From Laetiporus sulphureus 93-53 (lineage: Eukaryota > Basidiomycota > Agaricomycetes > Polyporales > Laetiporaceae): a DNA stretch of 64,000 nt. Positions 24,003-37,033 of this stretch are shown here, piece after piece. The stretch is from contig NW_024468601.1 of NCBI RefSeq assembly GCF_001632365.1, positions 1 to 64,000 on the forward strand, read 5' to 3'. A program made the position numbers and the translations under genes. The notes beneath the pieces were generated by a model. That model was not told where the DNA came from. It saw nothing but the letters and a program-made list of their open reading frames with translations, and searched no databases. The first letter of the stretch is position 1. Every line of letters begins with the position of its first letter.

Positions 24003-25727
24003 CTAATCAAAGAAACCTTTGAAATCCCAACCTTTGTTTTCCTCTCCTTCTCTCATCCAGCCTAGTCTCTCCGCAGTCAGCCCAGCGACACGCAAGAACA
24101 GAGTGCCATCCAGGACATCCGCTCCTTCGAGCGGTGCATCAGCCGACTCAGCCAGATGAGCAAAATCCCCGGGCTTCTTCGTGCCATAGAGGACCGAGAA
24201 ATGTGGCAATGCGCGCTGCAGTTTGCAGAGGTGCTCGTTAGGATGCATGAGCGTCGTCTGCAGGATCGGCAGCCAGGGGTTCGGCGACGGGTCTTCGCGT
24301 ACTAGCGCGTCCTTGACCGGCGGGACGTGTGGTGCACCGTGCTCCACTGGATGCGCCGTGACGAATTCATAGAACTCGCGGATTGGCAGAGATGGGCGAC
24401 CGCGGGCGACCCACCAGGCGAGTGAGCTCGTCAAGTAGGTCCGAAGGAGGATCGACGTAGACGTGGGCGAGAGATAGGCAACCAGGGAATGCAGGAAGAG
24501 GACGGATGTCACCAAATGCATTCTGCGCTTATTTGGTCAGCACGTATCATCCACTTACATAGCCACTTACTGGAGAAAGTCCGCGTTGAACCTGCCGTTC
24601 TCAACCGTCTTGCGCCCCGCCCAGCCGCCAACGCCATAAATGATCACATTCATCCAGATAAGCTCTTCGATCTTGCTCGCCACCTCCTGCGCGTCCGCCC
24701 CATCCACCGTCCACGCCTCCGTCAGCGCAACGAGCCTCTCGCCACGCGTCTCCACCACATGTGTGAAGGCGCTCACACCGTTGTCGTCCGGTGTCGGTAG
24801 ACCGATCGCAGCAGGGGTGAAGTCGCGATCGTTCAGGATCTGTGCCAATATAGTCAGCGCGTGGATGCCGCGTCCCTTCGGCTGCTTTAGCTCAATTGCA
24901 GGCACGACATTGTGCAACTTCTCAAGCACTAGCGAGGGCATGAGCGCAGTTAAGCGAGCAACGGACGCGCTGATAGCATCGGCTGGAACGCTAACAGTGT
25001 GTTTGAACAAAGAGGCGGGTATGAGAGTCGGCGCGGCCGGTGAATGCACGGCAGTTTGTGCGAGTCCTTCCGCGAGCATACCAGGCAGACCGAACTCGCA
25101 GCCATAACCAGTATGAATTAAAGGGTGCAGGAGTCCAGCCAAGAACCGGTCCAACATCTGATTCGGTAGCTTCGCAGAGGCTGGAGCGGTGATGTTCGCC
25201 TTGGCAGAGAAGATATACTCCTCCAACGCAGTTGCTGCGCCTTTTTCGAGAACGACGGACGAGAAGAATTCAAGATATGCATTGTAGTACCTGTAATCGG
25301 TACATCAAAACGCGGTGAGGGACGTTCAGAGTTGAATCGCTCACTTCTCATCTCCCAGGTGCTCGTGGAAGTTCTGTTCGGTGATCACGTCCGGCGACTT
25401 GAACGCAGGGCGCATGTACGAAACGTGCGTTTGATACGCGGCATCCAACAAGGGGCCACTGGCTCCAAGCTGGTAGATCGCCAGCAGGTGGTGCGTTGCA
25501 TGGCTAAGTCACCTTATGAGAACTGACCATGTCCAACAAAGCATCCGGACTTACTTGTGGAAGCCCCTGTCATTGAAGAAAACGTGCCACTTCTCGTGAT
25601 TGTCTTTCAAGCACTTGGAAAGGGCAACTCCAGAGTCGTAAGTCACCCCCGGCAACCGTGCAGGCGATAGGGGCGACGGCGGTGGAGAGGGTAAAGGAAA
25701 CAAAGCGTCCAAGCGTTCCTGCTGCAT
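24003..25727 (-). CDS. DUF4243 / questin oxidase-like (AflY family) protein
   Basis: An intact minus-strand gene of about four to five exons: from the ATG at 25727 (Pro/Ser-rich N-terminus, then Asn-His-Glu-Lys-Trp-His-Val-Phe-Phe-Asn-Asp-Arg-Gly-Phe-His), an exon near 25350-25520 (His-His-Leu-Leu-Ala-Ile-Tyr-Gln-Leu-Gly-Ala), a long exon over 24567 to about 25290 (His-Pro-Leu-Ile-His-Thr-Gly-Tyr-Gly-Cys-Glu-Phe), and the last exon 24003-24521. Spaced histidines in these motifs are typical of the family. Known members act as oxygenases in polyketide pathways (AflY in aflatoxin, GedK-type questin oxidases). No polyketide synthase lies nearby in this window, so the substrate is unknown. Two further copies of this gene in the window are broken. 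Confidence 0.85.
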
Positions 25728-28700
25728 GATAGTACTTTCAACGTACACTGCGAGAAGCAGATGCCCTCTGCGTGAGAGACCGAGAGCAGGTCGAACTGCA
25801 TATATATATATCCATTACTTAGGAGTTTGGAGCATTCACGCAGGTGACACCGACGTCAGAAGCTGTGCATCATTGGATGCGTCATATGCCTTGCTGGGTT
25901 CCGGCCGATGGGCCTTGTTCATGAACTACAGTGCGACGAAAAGGGGCGAACGCTTTGATTAGCATGCCTGAGCGGCAAACCGAAGCCATATGACAGAGAT
26001 CAAATGTAATAGCAACTAAGCGACTCAATGCGACTTAGCAAGCCACCAACTCACCGTGCTTCGCATGGTTCCTTTTTACAGCGTTCGCCGACGCGACACG
26101 CAAGTCCATTGCGGAGAAAGGCATAATCGAAACTATGGCGGTGCATCGGCTTGTGAGTTGCATGGGGTCGAGGCCAGCATAAACACGAGAGATTGTCAAG
26201 GAAGCTCACAACGTGTTGATGAAATGCATCAGAGCTGACTGTTGCTGACAGATAGCAATGCGTGGCGCACCGACTAGAACAAATGCTGTTCTTCCCTGTT
26301 CCCAGTTCACACGGCGTATACTTGGGTTCATTTCAAATCAATTGATGTATTGCATGATGGCAGTGGCCTTTGGGAGGAATATGAGTGCAGAATATGACAA
26401 CGCTGGTTCGAATGGTAGGTTTGCGAATAATCGGCAACTAACGAGTGTCTGTAAAACATCACAGTTCTTCTCTGTATATGCTCATTACACTCTAAGATAC
26501 CAACGTACCTCAAGACTTCATGACCAATACAAATGATCGCAGGATACGCAGATGAGGCGGTCCCGCAATCCTCTGTCCCCGAACTTTCCTATCCCTTGCA
26601 TCCCATCTTCCACTCCACCTCGACGACCGGTATTAAAAATGTTGTCTTCGCCCTGGCCCTTCGATACGTTCAGAGAGAACGCCGTCGAGCTGGCGTCCAG
26701 CGTCCGTCATAGTCCTCCCCGCTTTCGAGTCGACCGTGGCTGCTTGCTGATGTGACAATCATCCTGCTCACAATACAGAAGCTTGAGTACATATTCCCCT
26801 TCTAACGCTCTGTTCTGCGTCGTTAACAATCAGAGTGGTCTGACGGTGCCTTCATGAATTGTTGCATCCCTCTTCACTCGAAAGAGTAATTTGAAGGGAC
26901 ATACCCAATGACTTCACGTAAATGCCCTTTCCAAAGACATGAAATGACGTCCCACATCTTGTCGTTCAACGTTTTCAGTATCAAGCAAGAAGAGAGCCTC
27001 AGCATGATGGCATCATGGGACGACGACTACGATTCAGAAGCTTATATGCGTTTAGTCAGCTTGGAATAGGACAAAGTTGTCATAAATGATATGTATACTG
27101 CAAGAGAGACTCTGGATGAGGTTGCCAGCAGATTGCGTGTAAAACGAGCAACGGGAGTAGGTGTGAGTCGGAGCGTGTTGTTATCGATCAACCCTACAAG
27201 TGGACGATGCGCAATAAGTCAATCAAGAGATGTCGGCAAGTGCGCAGAGAATGCAGCCTTGGCCGAACGCAAGTGAGAGGGAACACGAGGGGAAGGAGGA
27301 ACTGGACGACGAACACCGTCATGTGATGCTGCATGCCAGGTCTGGCAATCTGGCAGCCTGAACGTCGACTCCCTTGGCCACAACATTCTCGTAACAAGAG
27401 ACTGCTACTCTAGCCACCATAAGAACTCTCATCTTTGAATTGACGTTGCATACTATCAGCGAAAGTGCCAATCGGACGCATTTAGAACGGTGTCGACAGC
27501 CAAAGTTGCTTCTGCACGGCTTGAGCGTGTCAATGCAGCATCGTGAGCGAAAGTAAGAGGCCAGTTGTGACGATCTCATACGTCTCGAGATCCAGACAGA
27601 TTTCTTGGTCTCTAGTAATGACGTGAGTGGTGACTCTTTGTCGGGGAGAACGCGCTCACATTGTAAACATCATGCCCTTCGCAGTTGGCTCGCGGGTTCC
27701 CTGAACAGCCCGAGTCGTCAAGATGTTCATCGGAATCAACGTGTTCGGGGCAATAGCTCATGGTCCACGAACTCGCCCGTCCCGGCGGGAATGCCCTTCA
27801 TGCGAGATAAGAGGCATGAGTCCAACAGGATACCTACGCTCGTTCGGCTTCATCAGGACACCATTCCATGCAACCGAAGAAGAATGCACGCACTTGTACA
27901 GAACGCCACAACTTCATAGGTGTCTTCAACCTCAGGCGATGCATATTTGCCAACTTTGTGGATGCTTCTCATCGTGCGGAGCCATTATATCGAAACCCTT
28001 TCCCTTGCATCAAGGTATTCGTGTATTCGTGGGCGTGTTCGGTGCCTGTTAAAGGGAGCTTTTCGTACTTCTGAATACCCATATGAAACGTCAGGTTAGC
28101 CTTTGGATGCGCAAAACGCTGTTTGCTGAAAGCGGGGATGAACTCACAGCGGTCTTCGAGCGTACTAGCATATCTGATATCCGCTGTAGGTTTTCAAGCT
28201 CACTATTGTGCCAAGGTAAGCTTCTTCGACTGACTGAATCCATTGTTATGCGCATATACCGCCTTCAAGACTGTGCAATTTTCTACATTCCCAATCTTTC
28301 GAGGCCCTCTTAGCTTTGCATTCGCCAAGTATCCTGGGATGCCAGACATTGGATCGACGCGCGCGAGCAGTAGTGAGTGAATGTATGCATTCTTACACGG
28401 AAATTGCTTACCGTGATTCGAGCTTGTAGAATGGTTCTCTTCCCCGCTGGCGGAACACCTGACGGCCGATGTGCACGATAGGCGTGGTCCAAGTTCCCCG
28501 GTCTACTCTAAGCCGGCAACGATGAATGCCGTCGTTTGTTGATCAAGCTGAGCTGATGGCAAACATTGTGGTCCAAGTGTTGCAGACGCGTCGGTGGCGT
28601 TGAGAAGACAAGCGAGCGTGCATTGTAAAACATGAAGACAACATAGCAGCTGAAGGTGAACTCTCCGAGAGCTTTTCGTGTAGGTGCGCCAGCTAATAAT

Positions 28701-28878
28701 GCGGTAGCTACGCCAGGTGCAAGATTGTGCTACTTGCGGTCAAGAAGATTCGCTGTGGCAGCGAGGTCGCGTTTAGCCACCTGATCGGGTGGCATTCAGC
28801 CACGCCTGGTTCAACTCCCGCTTTTTCAACAGAGGCAAACCTCGGCCGCCCAGCTGCTGTCCCTCAACAACTGCCACC
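25728..28878. other. Unresolved region, possibly a decayed minus-strand gene
   Basis: No gene could be built across these 3.1 kb. Minus-strand pieces with coding-like character occur at about 28270-28490 (Thr-Pro-Ile-Val-His-Ile-Gly-Arg-Gln-Val-Phe-Arg, then after a plausible GTAAGC...CCCAG intron Tyr-Leu-Ala-Asn-Ala-Lys-Leu-Arg-Gly) and at about 27990-28090 (Lys-Tyr-Glu-Lys-Leu-Pro-Leu-Thr-Gly-Thr-Glu), but the frame breaks repeatedly between 27.3 and 28.0 kb. The family is not recognised. Short plus-strand frames at 26.64 and 27.0 kb are too small to trust. An AT dinucleotide run lies at about 25799-25812. Confidence 0.4.
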
Positions 28879-31800
28879 ATGGCGTCCTCTATGGCTACAT
28901 CAATTCCTTCAGGCAGGCGGATAGTTCTGCTTGTCCATGTCGTCGATACTCTCCTTCCTGAGATGCGCAATCAAAACGGTGTTCATTGGAAGTGTAAGAT
29001 GGCAATGGAGAGACGGTTGAGAGATTCTTATCCTGATTGCGAGGTGAGTGTTTGAAACCAACGCTAAATCGCGGAGTGCGATGTTCACATAACGCAGTTG
29101 ATTGTCAATGACATCCCTTGCGATTTGACTGGAAAGGGCCAGAAAGTCGACTGCGGGATAATCCCAGCGCGAAAAGTCGGTGTTCACAGTCTCTGCTAGC
29201 TTCCTCGCCACTCACATTTTCCTCAGTGTATCGAGGAGAAAAAGCAGGAGCTAGGGTTTGTCGGCTCTTTTATATCAATTCATGTCGTGCTTTGGAAGGC
29301 GAAGAAGAGACGAGGGTCCGCAGGTATTAAACGCGATAAGCGTTATCTAGATTTCATTCGAGAGGTATGTGATTTGAAACAGTGAATCAGACCGTTGCAG
29401 AGCCAACTATTTTGTAGAATGTAGTCCACGTGTCGATAGTGGGCGACGGTAGGCTGTCTCAAGGTGATCAGGACCTCTACACCATGGTACGTCAGCCAGT
29501 TACATACCCTGCCAATATGTCTCTTATTACTCAACTACAGTGTTCAGAATGTTTGCCCTCGACTACGAACGGGCCAGAAGTTCCTAAAATCTGGGCAGGC
29601 TGGCCACCAAATGAGCTAAACTTTTACTTGACGGGGTTCACTTCTGAAGAACTACGAAGTGGGTCCCATGGTGTTATACGTTCCGTGTGACTGTACTGAT
29701 GAAGATTATATGTCATGTTGTAGTCGCAGAATTATCTGGACGCGATGGCAATAACTTCCTGCCGCCTGAGACCCTGGCTGTGTCGAACCGAGCTGCGACC
29801 GGCACACACGCACAACATAATTCTGTCCCCGCTTCCACTCTTGCAGGCCCATCCTCAGTCAGGCTCGAGGCTCTAAGGAACCAGCCACCATCTCAGTTTG
29901 CTACGGGTTCAGTTGATCCATGGCAGAGGCATGATGGGGAGACATCGGAGCAAGTCACGCCGCAACAACAACATGCCGACCACTATTACACGTTCAGTGA
30001 ACAAAGAAATGTGCGCCAAAATGCATACACAACTTATACAGCATTTGAAGCTGCAACTGACGATCGTGGATCATCATCGTCCATGATCACTGTTGTCATG
30101 GAACGCGAACAAATGCTTGGTTCCGCCGGTCCTTCTCCACCGTTGGCTGAAGACACAAACCAACGTCTCGGTTCTCTGAGCAGCTGGGCAGCAGGAACTC
30201 AGACGCCTTCGACGCCTGATCCCTCTCTTACGCGAAACCTTGAAAGGTCAAGCCGGAAGAGAGCGTTGGATGCCGTGCCAGCGAACGCCCCCGAGAAAAG
30301 ACCGCGGCTGGATAACGTCGTGCAAAACTCGACGACAGCACATCTTGCTCAGCTTGCACGTCTAGCTGGTACTTCTCAAGAACCCTTGACAAGACGACCA
30401 GCGATCGCAGGCAGTACAGGCGCAAGGAATGGGAAGGGCAGGGGTAGGGCGACCGTAATGCCCCATGCAGGACTACCTGGTACAGGAGGAGAGGCCTCGA
30501 CAAGTCGAGCGGTTTCGATTGGTAGCGACGGTCAGAAGAAGGATGGCGATTCGTCAGCCATCACTTCGCTAAATGAAGCAAGAACATCCTGGATGAACGA
30601 TGCAGCAATCACCAGCAGTATGAGAACTCCAGCGGCTGTTTCGACTGTCACAAGTGGCATTCCGTTGCGGAACGCGGTCCAGTCAGCCCCTCTGGGAGCA
30701 AATGGCAAATCGCAGATTGCTGCTGCACAATTTTCGGAAGGCGGTACGTGTCCTTTGCCCATTCTTCAAGGCCGGGTCTCATTGACCATTGGTGTGTGTA
30801 TCTGGATAGGTTTGAATAGTATGCTCACGGAGCAGAGAGAAGGGCCGGTAAACGAGACCAGCAAGATGGCGAAGGAGGCCAAGGGTAAAGGTAAAGAGAG
30901 GAGTCTGAAACAGTCTTCATCTATCGCATTGCCGCGTCCACCAACGTCCAGCATGTCAAACTCTGCGAACCCATCAGTCGACACCTCCGGGAGTAGGATC
31001 AATTTACAAAGCATGCCACCGCCAATTATGGCATCTTCAAGCGCATTGAAGGACTTGTTTCCGTCAGTCGCTCCGAGGGCGACCGTCGACGGTGAGTCTG
31101 TTGCTAAACAAAGCATCACGCCGCTCATTCATTACTTCGTCGTCGTTCTCAGCATCCACGCAACCGCATAACAATCATTCTCTTCCGCATGCGGGTCAAA
31201 CGAGCGAGTCGATCAGCAGAACCGGTCTACCTGATACTTCTCCCGGAAGGCCAAGCAATAGCTTTCGCTCGAGCGATGATAGCACTGACAGCCTGTTTGA
31301 TGCGAGCTATTCCATCAGTGGTATCCTGGCAGATCGTAGCATGAAATCACCGTCAGTGAGTGCGGAAAGAAATCGTGTCAACATGTCTGCTTCCATCGGG
31401 ACAGCGCCTACGGGCAGCAATGGTGAGTTGTCAATTCCAGCGGGGATATCAATAAAACTGAATGTAATCACAGTCTTTGATGATGGTCTTAATGCTCGAA
31501 GCATTTCGCAGGGCATCAGAGTCGTTCAACCGACAGCTGACGCCTCGACCTTGCGGGTCCAAGGTTAGCTCAATGCCGTCTTGCCGCATATAATCTTGTC
31601 GACCTCGACGTTTTTAGAGTCGGACTCTGTGTCGACCAACAGTACCACTTCCTCTCGACCCGTGGGCAACGTCGACATCAGAGTTGTGTGTGATCGTTTA
31701 ATGCGGCACTTCCCGGACGACCGCAGCAACCCGGTCTACCAGGCAATGTTCGGTGAGTGGTTTTGCGACTTTCTCGGCTTCCTTTGTAACATCCCTCGTC

Positions 31801-33353
31801 AGCTCTGTACGCTCAATTACAAAAAGCTTCTGGGAACAGCATAAGCGTGGGTCCAAGCCTAGTTCTCAGTGATTCAACGAACCAGACAACAGATTTGCAT
31901 GGTGCGCGAGCTATGTTTCTTTTGATTTGCATATAATTGTCAACTAGCTCGTTGTAGACGGGAGTTTGGCCGCGCCGACGGCATTGGCGCGAAGTGTGTC
32001 AGGGTTGAGTCCGGCGAGCAGAAGGAGCTCGACTACGGCGTCGCCAGATAAGCAAAATCCCGTCTTCGCTAGCAGAAGAAGCTCAGGCGTCGTATCCGAA
32101 AACAAGGAGAATGTCAGCATCGAGTGCGAAAAGAGCTCGCAGGATGACGGGAGCGGCGCCGTTTTGAGTACGGTGTTAATCTCATTAACATTGCTGCTCA
32201 GCTGACGTGGATCTGAAAACTACTTCAGGTGCGAGTACAAACGAAGCAGACGTGTCCGCGCTGGAGCGCAAGGATATCGAGACGAACGACGAGCCTGCTC
32301 TTCTCTCTCAGGCTAATGGTAGAGACCAAAGTGACGAAGAGGATGCGGATGATGGTACGAAACCTTTATTCATCAAGCGACTCCGGGTTGATGATGTACT
32401 CGGTAGATTTTTTGGCAATTGCCATGCGCGATATACCGTCGGATGACACTCAGCCGATCCACTCCAGCAGTCGAGACGTCCTCTCTCGTCGTATGTGCCG
32501 ATCATGTCCTGGGTGATGAGCATTTCGGTTGACCATGATTTTCTTTTCCAACAGGAGGCCCAGTTGATCCTCACTTGAACGAAGAGAATGTGGAGGCTAA
32601 TACAACTCGCGAGGATAAGGATAATTTCAGTGATGGTGCGTATGTGCCGGTAAATGGTGACACGAAGCATTCACTGACTGAACGTTCCGTATTGTAATGA
32701 TACTTCCAGAAGATTGGTTGGCGTCTGCTCTCAGCAACGGATCTGATGACACTGCACAAGAAGGACACAATAGCAAACAGACGGTCTTCTCTCTCGGTAT
32801 GTATTCGTAGCGTTCGAGATGGATGTTTTGTAGACAAATTGATATTTTTCCAGCGGCGGAGTCGAACTCTGATGCAAAAGATGTGCAGGCGGGGGAGACC
32901 CGAGATGATGGCGATGGCGATGCTAATGAAAGCGCGGTCGAACTCCGCGATGAAGGTGCGCGTGCTCCACAATCCGACTCGCTGATATTGGCAATGCTAA
33001 TCCATATCGCCTTCCATCTTGCAGACTTCCAGTTCTTGGATGTTGGTGATGAATGGGAGGATCCTTCATCGGATGATATCGTGGAAGGACGCCCATCTGA
33101 CCTTGGTGTATTCGACGACATTCTGGAGAATCAGGCTGTGGGTAGTGCTTCGGCAGAGCAGCAGGCCGATCGGGTTGGCCTGGCATCTAATGTGCAGCGT
33201 GCGTATATGAATCACTTCTCAATCTTCAGTCCATGGATGATGACATTGCTTTTTTCAGCTTTGGATTTGACAGATGACGATGGGGACGGGGAATCGGAAT
33301 CGGAATCAGAAAGCGACTCGTCTGGCTCGTCCTCGGATGATGATTCTGATTAG
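28879..33353 (+). CDS. Long, mostly disordered Ser/Thr-rich protein with acidic C-terminus
   Basis: Starts at an ATG in a good context (CACCATGG) and is interrupted by many short introns; the coding blocks I trust most are 28879-29043, 29098 to about 29178, about 29540-29660, about 29725-30745 and several short ones up to the TAG at 33351-33353. The first about 200 residues are fairly ordered (Ile-Val-Leu-Leu-Val-His-Val-Val-Asp-Thr-Leu-Leu, later Trp-Ala-Gly-Trp-Pro-Pro-Asn-Glu-Leu-Asn-Phe-Tyr-Leu). The remainder is Ser/Thr/Pro/Gln-rich, with a basic patch Lys-Arg-Pro-Arg and Gly-Lys-Gly-Arg-Gly-Arg, which suggests a nuclear protein. The end is strongly acidic, with Glu-Ser repeats and Asp-Ser runs. 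That terminal segment is shared with the F-box gene at 37 kb. The family is not recognised, and some exon joins are uncertain. Confidence 0.6.
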
Positions 33354-33561
33354 GATGTATCAACGCGCCGTATGAAAGGATGGAGAGATCCGTTTTGCAA
33401 GTGTCATAGCTGACAGGATTGATCTCACCTGCTATATCATCTTAGCTGTAATGTACCGTGAAATCTCATGTTTGGATGTATGTATGGATGGATGGATGTA
33501 CCTTTGTACCCTAATGTCAATAGTATCAGCTTATATCTCCACGACGCATGAAATAGACTCT
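33285..33561 (+). repeat. Duplicated gene end (acidic tail codons plus 3' flank), copy 1
   Basis: Matches 36965-37233 from GACGGGGAATCGG in the last codons of the gene, through the TAG, and about 200 bases of 3' flank including a GGATG microsatellite, up to ATGAAATAGACTCT. Two otherwise unrelated genes therefore end with the same codons and the same 3' flank. Length differences come mainly from the microsatellite. Confidence 0.9.
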
Positions 33562-33628
33562 GATCATAGCAGCCATCCTGCGCGATCCTTTGCTGTTATT
33601 CCGTCTTGCCGCGCTGTCGAGCCTTTTT

Positions 33629-34328
33629 ATGGCCAAGGTGTGGGTGACATTTGGGGATGGCATAGACGAGAATGGGCGTCCTGTGAAGGAACGCCTGATC
33701 CCCGGTAATGCGCGGGGTGTTGTCTTGGACATCGGAGCAGGTGAGTACATTCAATTCTGATCTGGTCAGAGAGGTACTTATCCGTTTCGCCTCAGGTCAC
33801 GGACACACAGTGAAATATTTGGACCGGGAGAAAGTGATCAAGTACATTGCGCTCGAGCCCAACCAGCATATGCACCCTGAAATCCGACAGAACGCTGCTA
33901 ATGCTGGTTTCTCCGAGGCAGCTGAAACACTCTTGATCTTGCCCTATGGTGCAGAGGAGACGTCGCTCATAGTATCTGCTCTTGGCGGGCCTCATGCAGT
34001 TGACACCATCATCTCTATCTTGGTCCTCTGCTCCATTCCATCCCCGGAAACCTCACTGCGTGCTCTCATTGACCAGGTCCTGAAGCCGGGAGGACAGTTA
34101 CTCTTCTATGAGCACGTCCTTAGCCCAAGGGAGGATGTCGCATGGTGGCAGAGGTTCTGGACACCGCTCTGGAAGAGAGCATTTGATGGATGTTGTCTTG
34201 ACCGGCCCACACATACATGGGTACAGAAAATGAACTGTTGGCAATCAGCAGAGGTGTCTACCGGTGGAGTTGATGAGGATGAGGAAAATCTGTTCTGGCA
34301 TCGAGTGGGTATATTCGTCAAGAAGTAA
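33629..34328 (+). CDS. METTL7-like class I SAM methyltransferase
   Basis: Two exons (33629-33740, 33796-34328) give 214 residues. The SAM-binding motif is Val-Val-Leu-Asp-Ile-Gly-Ala-Gly-His-Gly-His-Thr, split by the intron, followed by Tyr-Ile-Ala-Leu-Glu-Pro-Asn-Gln-His-Met-His and later Val-Leu-Lys-Pro-Gly-Gly-Gln-Leu-Leu-Phe-Tyr-Glu-His. The family methylates small molecules such as thiols and is often membrane-attached by a hydrophobic N-terminus. Upstream codons from about 33562 (Ile-Ile-Ala-Ala-Ile-Leu-Arg-Asp-Pro-Leu-Leu-Leu-Phe) look like the family N-terminus, but in frame they are preceded by ATG-AAA-TAG, so translation must start at 33629 or the upstream part must come from another exon using that AAATAG as acceptor. 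The duplicated block ends exactly at this point. Confidence 0.82.
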
Positions 34329-35125
34329 TGAAATGATCTTTGTTCTGTAGCTGTGCAGTAAATCTCAACAAAATCATGTATTCTCATCCTTTGCGAGATG
34401 CTGGACACGAGCTTATCGTATGAGTGATGAAAGATCGGCTTTAGCCACCAAGGCCTGTGCCAGTCCTTGCTCGTGGCGCCGTCTCACGTCACCGGTGACA
34501 GATCGCGAGGACTTCTGCTTGAATGAAGAGATATATTGAAAGGATTAGGGAGGAGGCTGAGGGATACAATAGCGCGGAAAGAATGGAGTTAATAGACATA
34601 ATTGAGAGTCATACGAATCGGCGGGTGCTGCACACCGTCCACGCACGGGTGGCAGAGCCTCGAGCAGCTGAGCAACCGCCCGATGCGGAATGCTTACGGC
34701 CCGTGAAGTTTGAAGATGATAATAAAACTCACTAGCGAGATGCACTGTCCATCACGCAGCAATGTCGCTCACCAGCCTGCTTGCTGCTGACTAACTTTAC
34801 AGTCATTTACGTGGGTACGGTGAGATGGCGGGGTTGCGACGGGGCACTCTCATAATCGAACTTGCCACGGACGCACAGACGGGCACAGTCGTGCATTTGG
34901 ACTTGAGCGAGTGCATCATGCGAGTGGAGGGTTGTGTACAGACAGAAAGCGCAGGGCGCATGGCGTGCGATGGGTGTACATAGGATGAGTTGCGCGAGAC
35001 GGCACTAAACAAGAGAGAGGGCCCGGAGGCTCGCCACAAGTTGAACCACAACGCCACATTCTCTCTTTCTGCCACCTCAACTCTCCTCGTAGAGTACTTC
35101 CATCGCAAAGTCGACTTGACCGGCA
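34329..35125. other. Intergenic region with a dispersed repeat
   Basis: Apart from the 209-bp repeat at 34459-34667, I see no gene here. The last 300 bases must contain the promoter of the F-box gene. Confidence 0.5.
34459..34667 (+). repeat. 209-bp dispersed repeat, copy 2
   Basis: Near-identical partner of 9228-9436. The plus-strand frame stays open beyond the repeat to a TAG near 34733, giving about 70 residues from the ATG at 34523 (rich in Glu and Arg). Differences between the copies are few and mostly transitions. Because both copies sit outside recognisable genes, a non-autonomous mobile element is possible, but no ends or target duplications prove it. Confidence 0.8.
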
Positions 35126-37033
35126 ATGCCACGTCAGGAAGGTGGTGAAAAATTATGTTCACTCGAAGAATTGAGTACGTCGGACTTGATCAACATACTG
35201 TCTTCCAAGCTCGAACAGAGTGACGCTCGCCAACGGCAGTGCGTCCCTCCCCGCCCTGACTGTATCATTATTCATACTGATCTTGACCTCATTGCGTTCA
35301 GCATACTTCATGTCAGTAACGCTTGCTTTCAATCTAGCTCAACAGACTGATATAATGGCATATAGCTCAAGGATCTTGAGAGGCTGATCAAGGCAGCCGA
35401 GACTACGGTTCAAGCTATGCGGCGCGACCTGAATGCCCGCGTCGCGATCAACCGTCTTCCTGCCGAAGTACTCCGGGAGATATTCGTGATGACTTGCACC
35501 GTCACACTAGCTCGATACAGAATTTCACACTACAAATGGCGCTATATAAGCACTGCCTGGAACCCAACTTGGATTGACAAGGGCAGAGCAGTCAGTCTCA
35601 TGCTTGTCTGCTATCTCTGGAAGGAGATCGCCTTGGGGACCCAGCAGCTCTGGAATTGTGTTGAAACGTACTGGGAACATAAAGATCACATCTTGCTGGA
35701 GAGGTCTGGCCGAGGCCCGCTCAAGGTGCTGGCTTCTGGCGAATTGAAACCCCGTTATGCTGTTGCGCGCGCTCTCCAAAATGTGGAACATTCATCCCGA
35801 ATCCAAGAGCTGTACTGGACAGGGTCCTTGAACGGAGAATACTTTGGAATGCCTGCGCCTTCGTTGAGGTCTCTTGCATTGCAAGATGACAAGAGTCATA
35901 TGCCAGATGGGACACTCAACCTCTTCGACAATCACACCCCGTGTCTGGAGCGCCTGTCACTGTTATGTTTGTTTTGGCTGCCCAGCAATGCATTCGTCAA
36001 ACTGACATTCTTGGCTCTCGACGAATGCGAGGTACCCAAAGCTCCCATCAAACTACGCAGCATGCTTGCGGAAACACCAAACCTAGTCGATCTCATCCTG
36101 CGAAATGTGGCTGACGATAGCAACCGGGTTCCGAGTCGAGTGGAAACTGAGCCTGCGGACATGAAGCCTGTGTCGCTCACTCGGTTGCGCCGGTTACTGA
36201 TCAAGGATATGTGGGTCGATGACATCGATTATGTCTTCCGGGATGCTCAGCTCAATGAAGACGTGTCCATCTCGATCAAAGCGATGCCGTATAATGATGA
36301 TGAGCGGCGAGTTTTGGAAGTGGTATCCAGTTGGTCGTTGAATGCCTTGAAGCAACCCACACAACTGCATTTCCAGCGGCGCATCGCCATCATCACTGGA
36401 GCCTCTTCCGGTTTCCGTTTTGAGCCCCGGCGATGCAGGACCCTCGAAGATTGGACCGCATTCAACTGGCCATGGATTCTTCCCCTTTCCAGCATCTCGC
36501 ACTTGTGCATGTTCGAGTTGAAGGCATACAAGGGGCGTGGTCTTGAACGTGTCCGCAACCTTCTTAGGCAGATGACCGCGCTTCAGACACTGTCTGTCAG
36601 CATTGATGTCCTGACGAAGATCGTCGACACACTCACACTCTTGCGAGAGCCAACCGACCCGCCTCTCTGTCCCACACTGACGACGCTACGTATCGCCATC
36701 CAGAAAGATAGTGACTGTGACGTCATCCTGGACTCGGTCCGCTCGCACCGTGCGCAGCTTGGCATCAAGCACCTGTATATCGGGCTGGTCAATCCTCAGA
36801 ATGGGCACTGGACACCTCGCCAAACTGTGAAGGACCAGCTGCAAGGCAATTTCGAGTCGGTGAATTTTGGGATGCTGTTGTATGAAAAGGCATACGGCAT
36901 TACTTCGCCGCTGGTTTGTGATGAGGAGGCGCATCGTTTGTGGCTGCCCTGGCTCTACGACGCGGACGGGGAATCGGAATCGGAATCAGAAAGTGACTCG
37001 TCTGACTCGTCATGGGATTCTGACTCTGATTAG
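35126..37033 (+). CDS. F-box protein with leucine-rich-like C-terminal domain
   Basis: Three exons join in frame: 35126-35238, a 10-base micro-exon 35302-35311, and 35366-37033, giving 596 residues. The N-terminus forms a coiled-coil-like helix (Leu-Lys-Asp-Leu-Glu-Arg-Leu-Ile-Lys-Ala-Ala). It is followed by an F-box: Ile-Asn-Arg-Leu-Pro-Ala-Glu-Val-Leu-Arg-Glu-Ile-Phe, then Leu-Val-Cys-Tyr-Leu-Trp-Lys-Glu-Ile-Ala-Leu and Leu-Trp. The rest has irregular leucine-rich segments (Pro-Ser-Leu-Arg-Ser-Leu-Ala-Leu; Leu-Glu-Arg-Leu-Ser-Leu-Leu). Such proteins are numerous in agaricomycetes and are thought to present substrates to SCF ubiquitin ligases. The C-terminus is an acidic Glu-Ser / Asp-Ser tail identical in style and DNA to the gene ending at 33353. 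Confidence 0.9.

Noticed and set aside
28740..28845. Possible tRNA with GGTTCAACTCC and a following T run
   Set aside because: The acceptor, D and anticodon arms do not fold; the B-box match alone is not enough.
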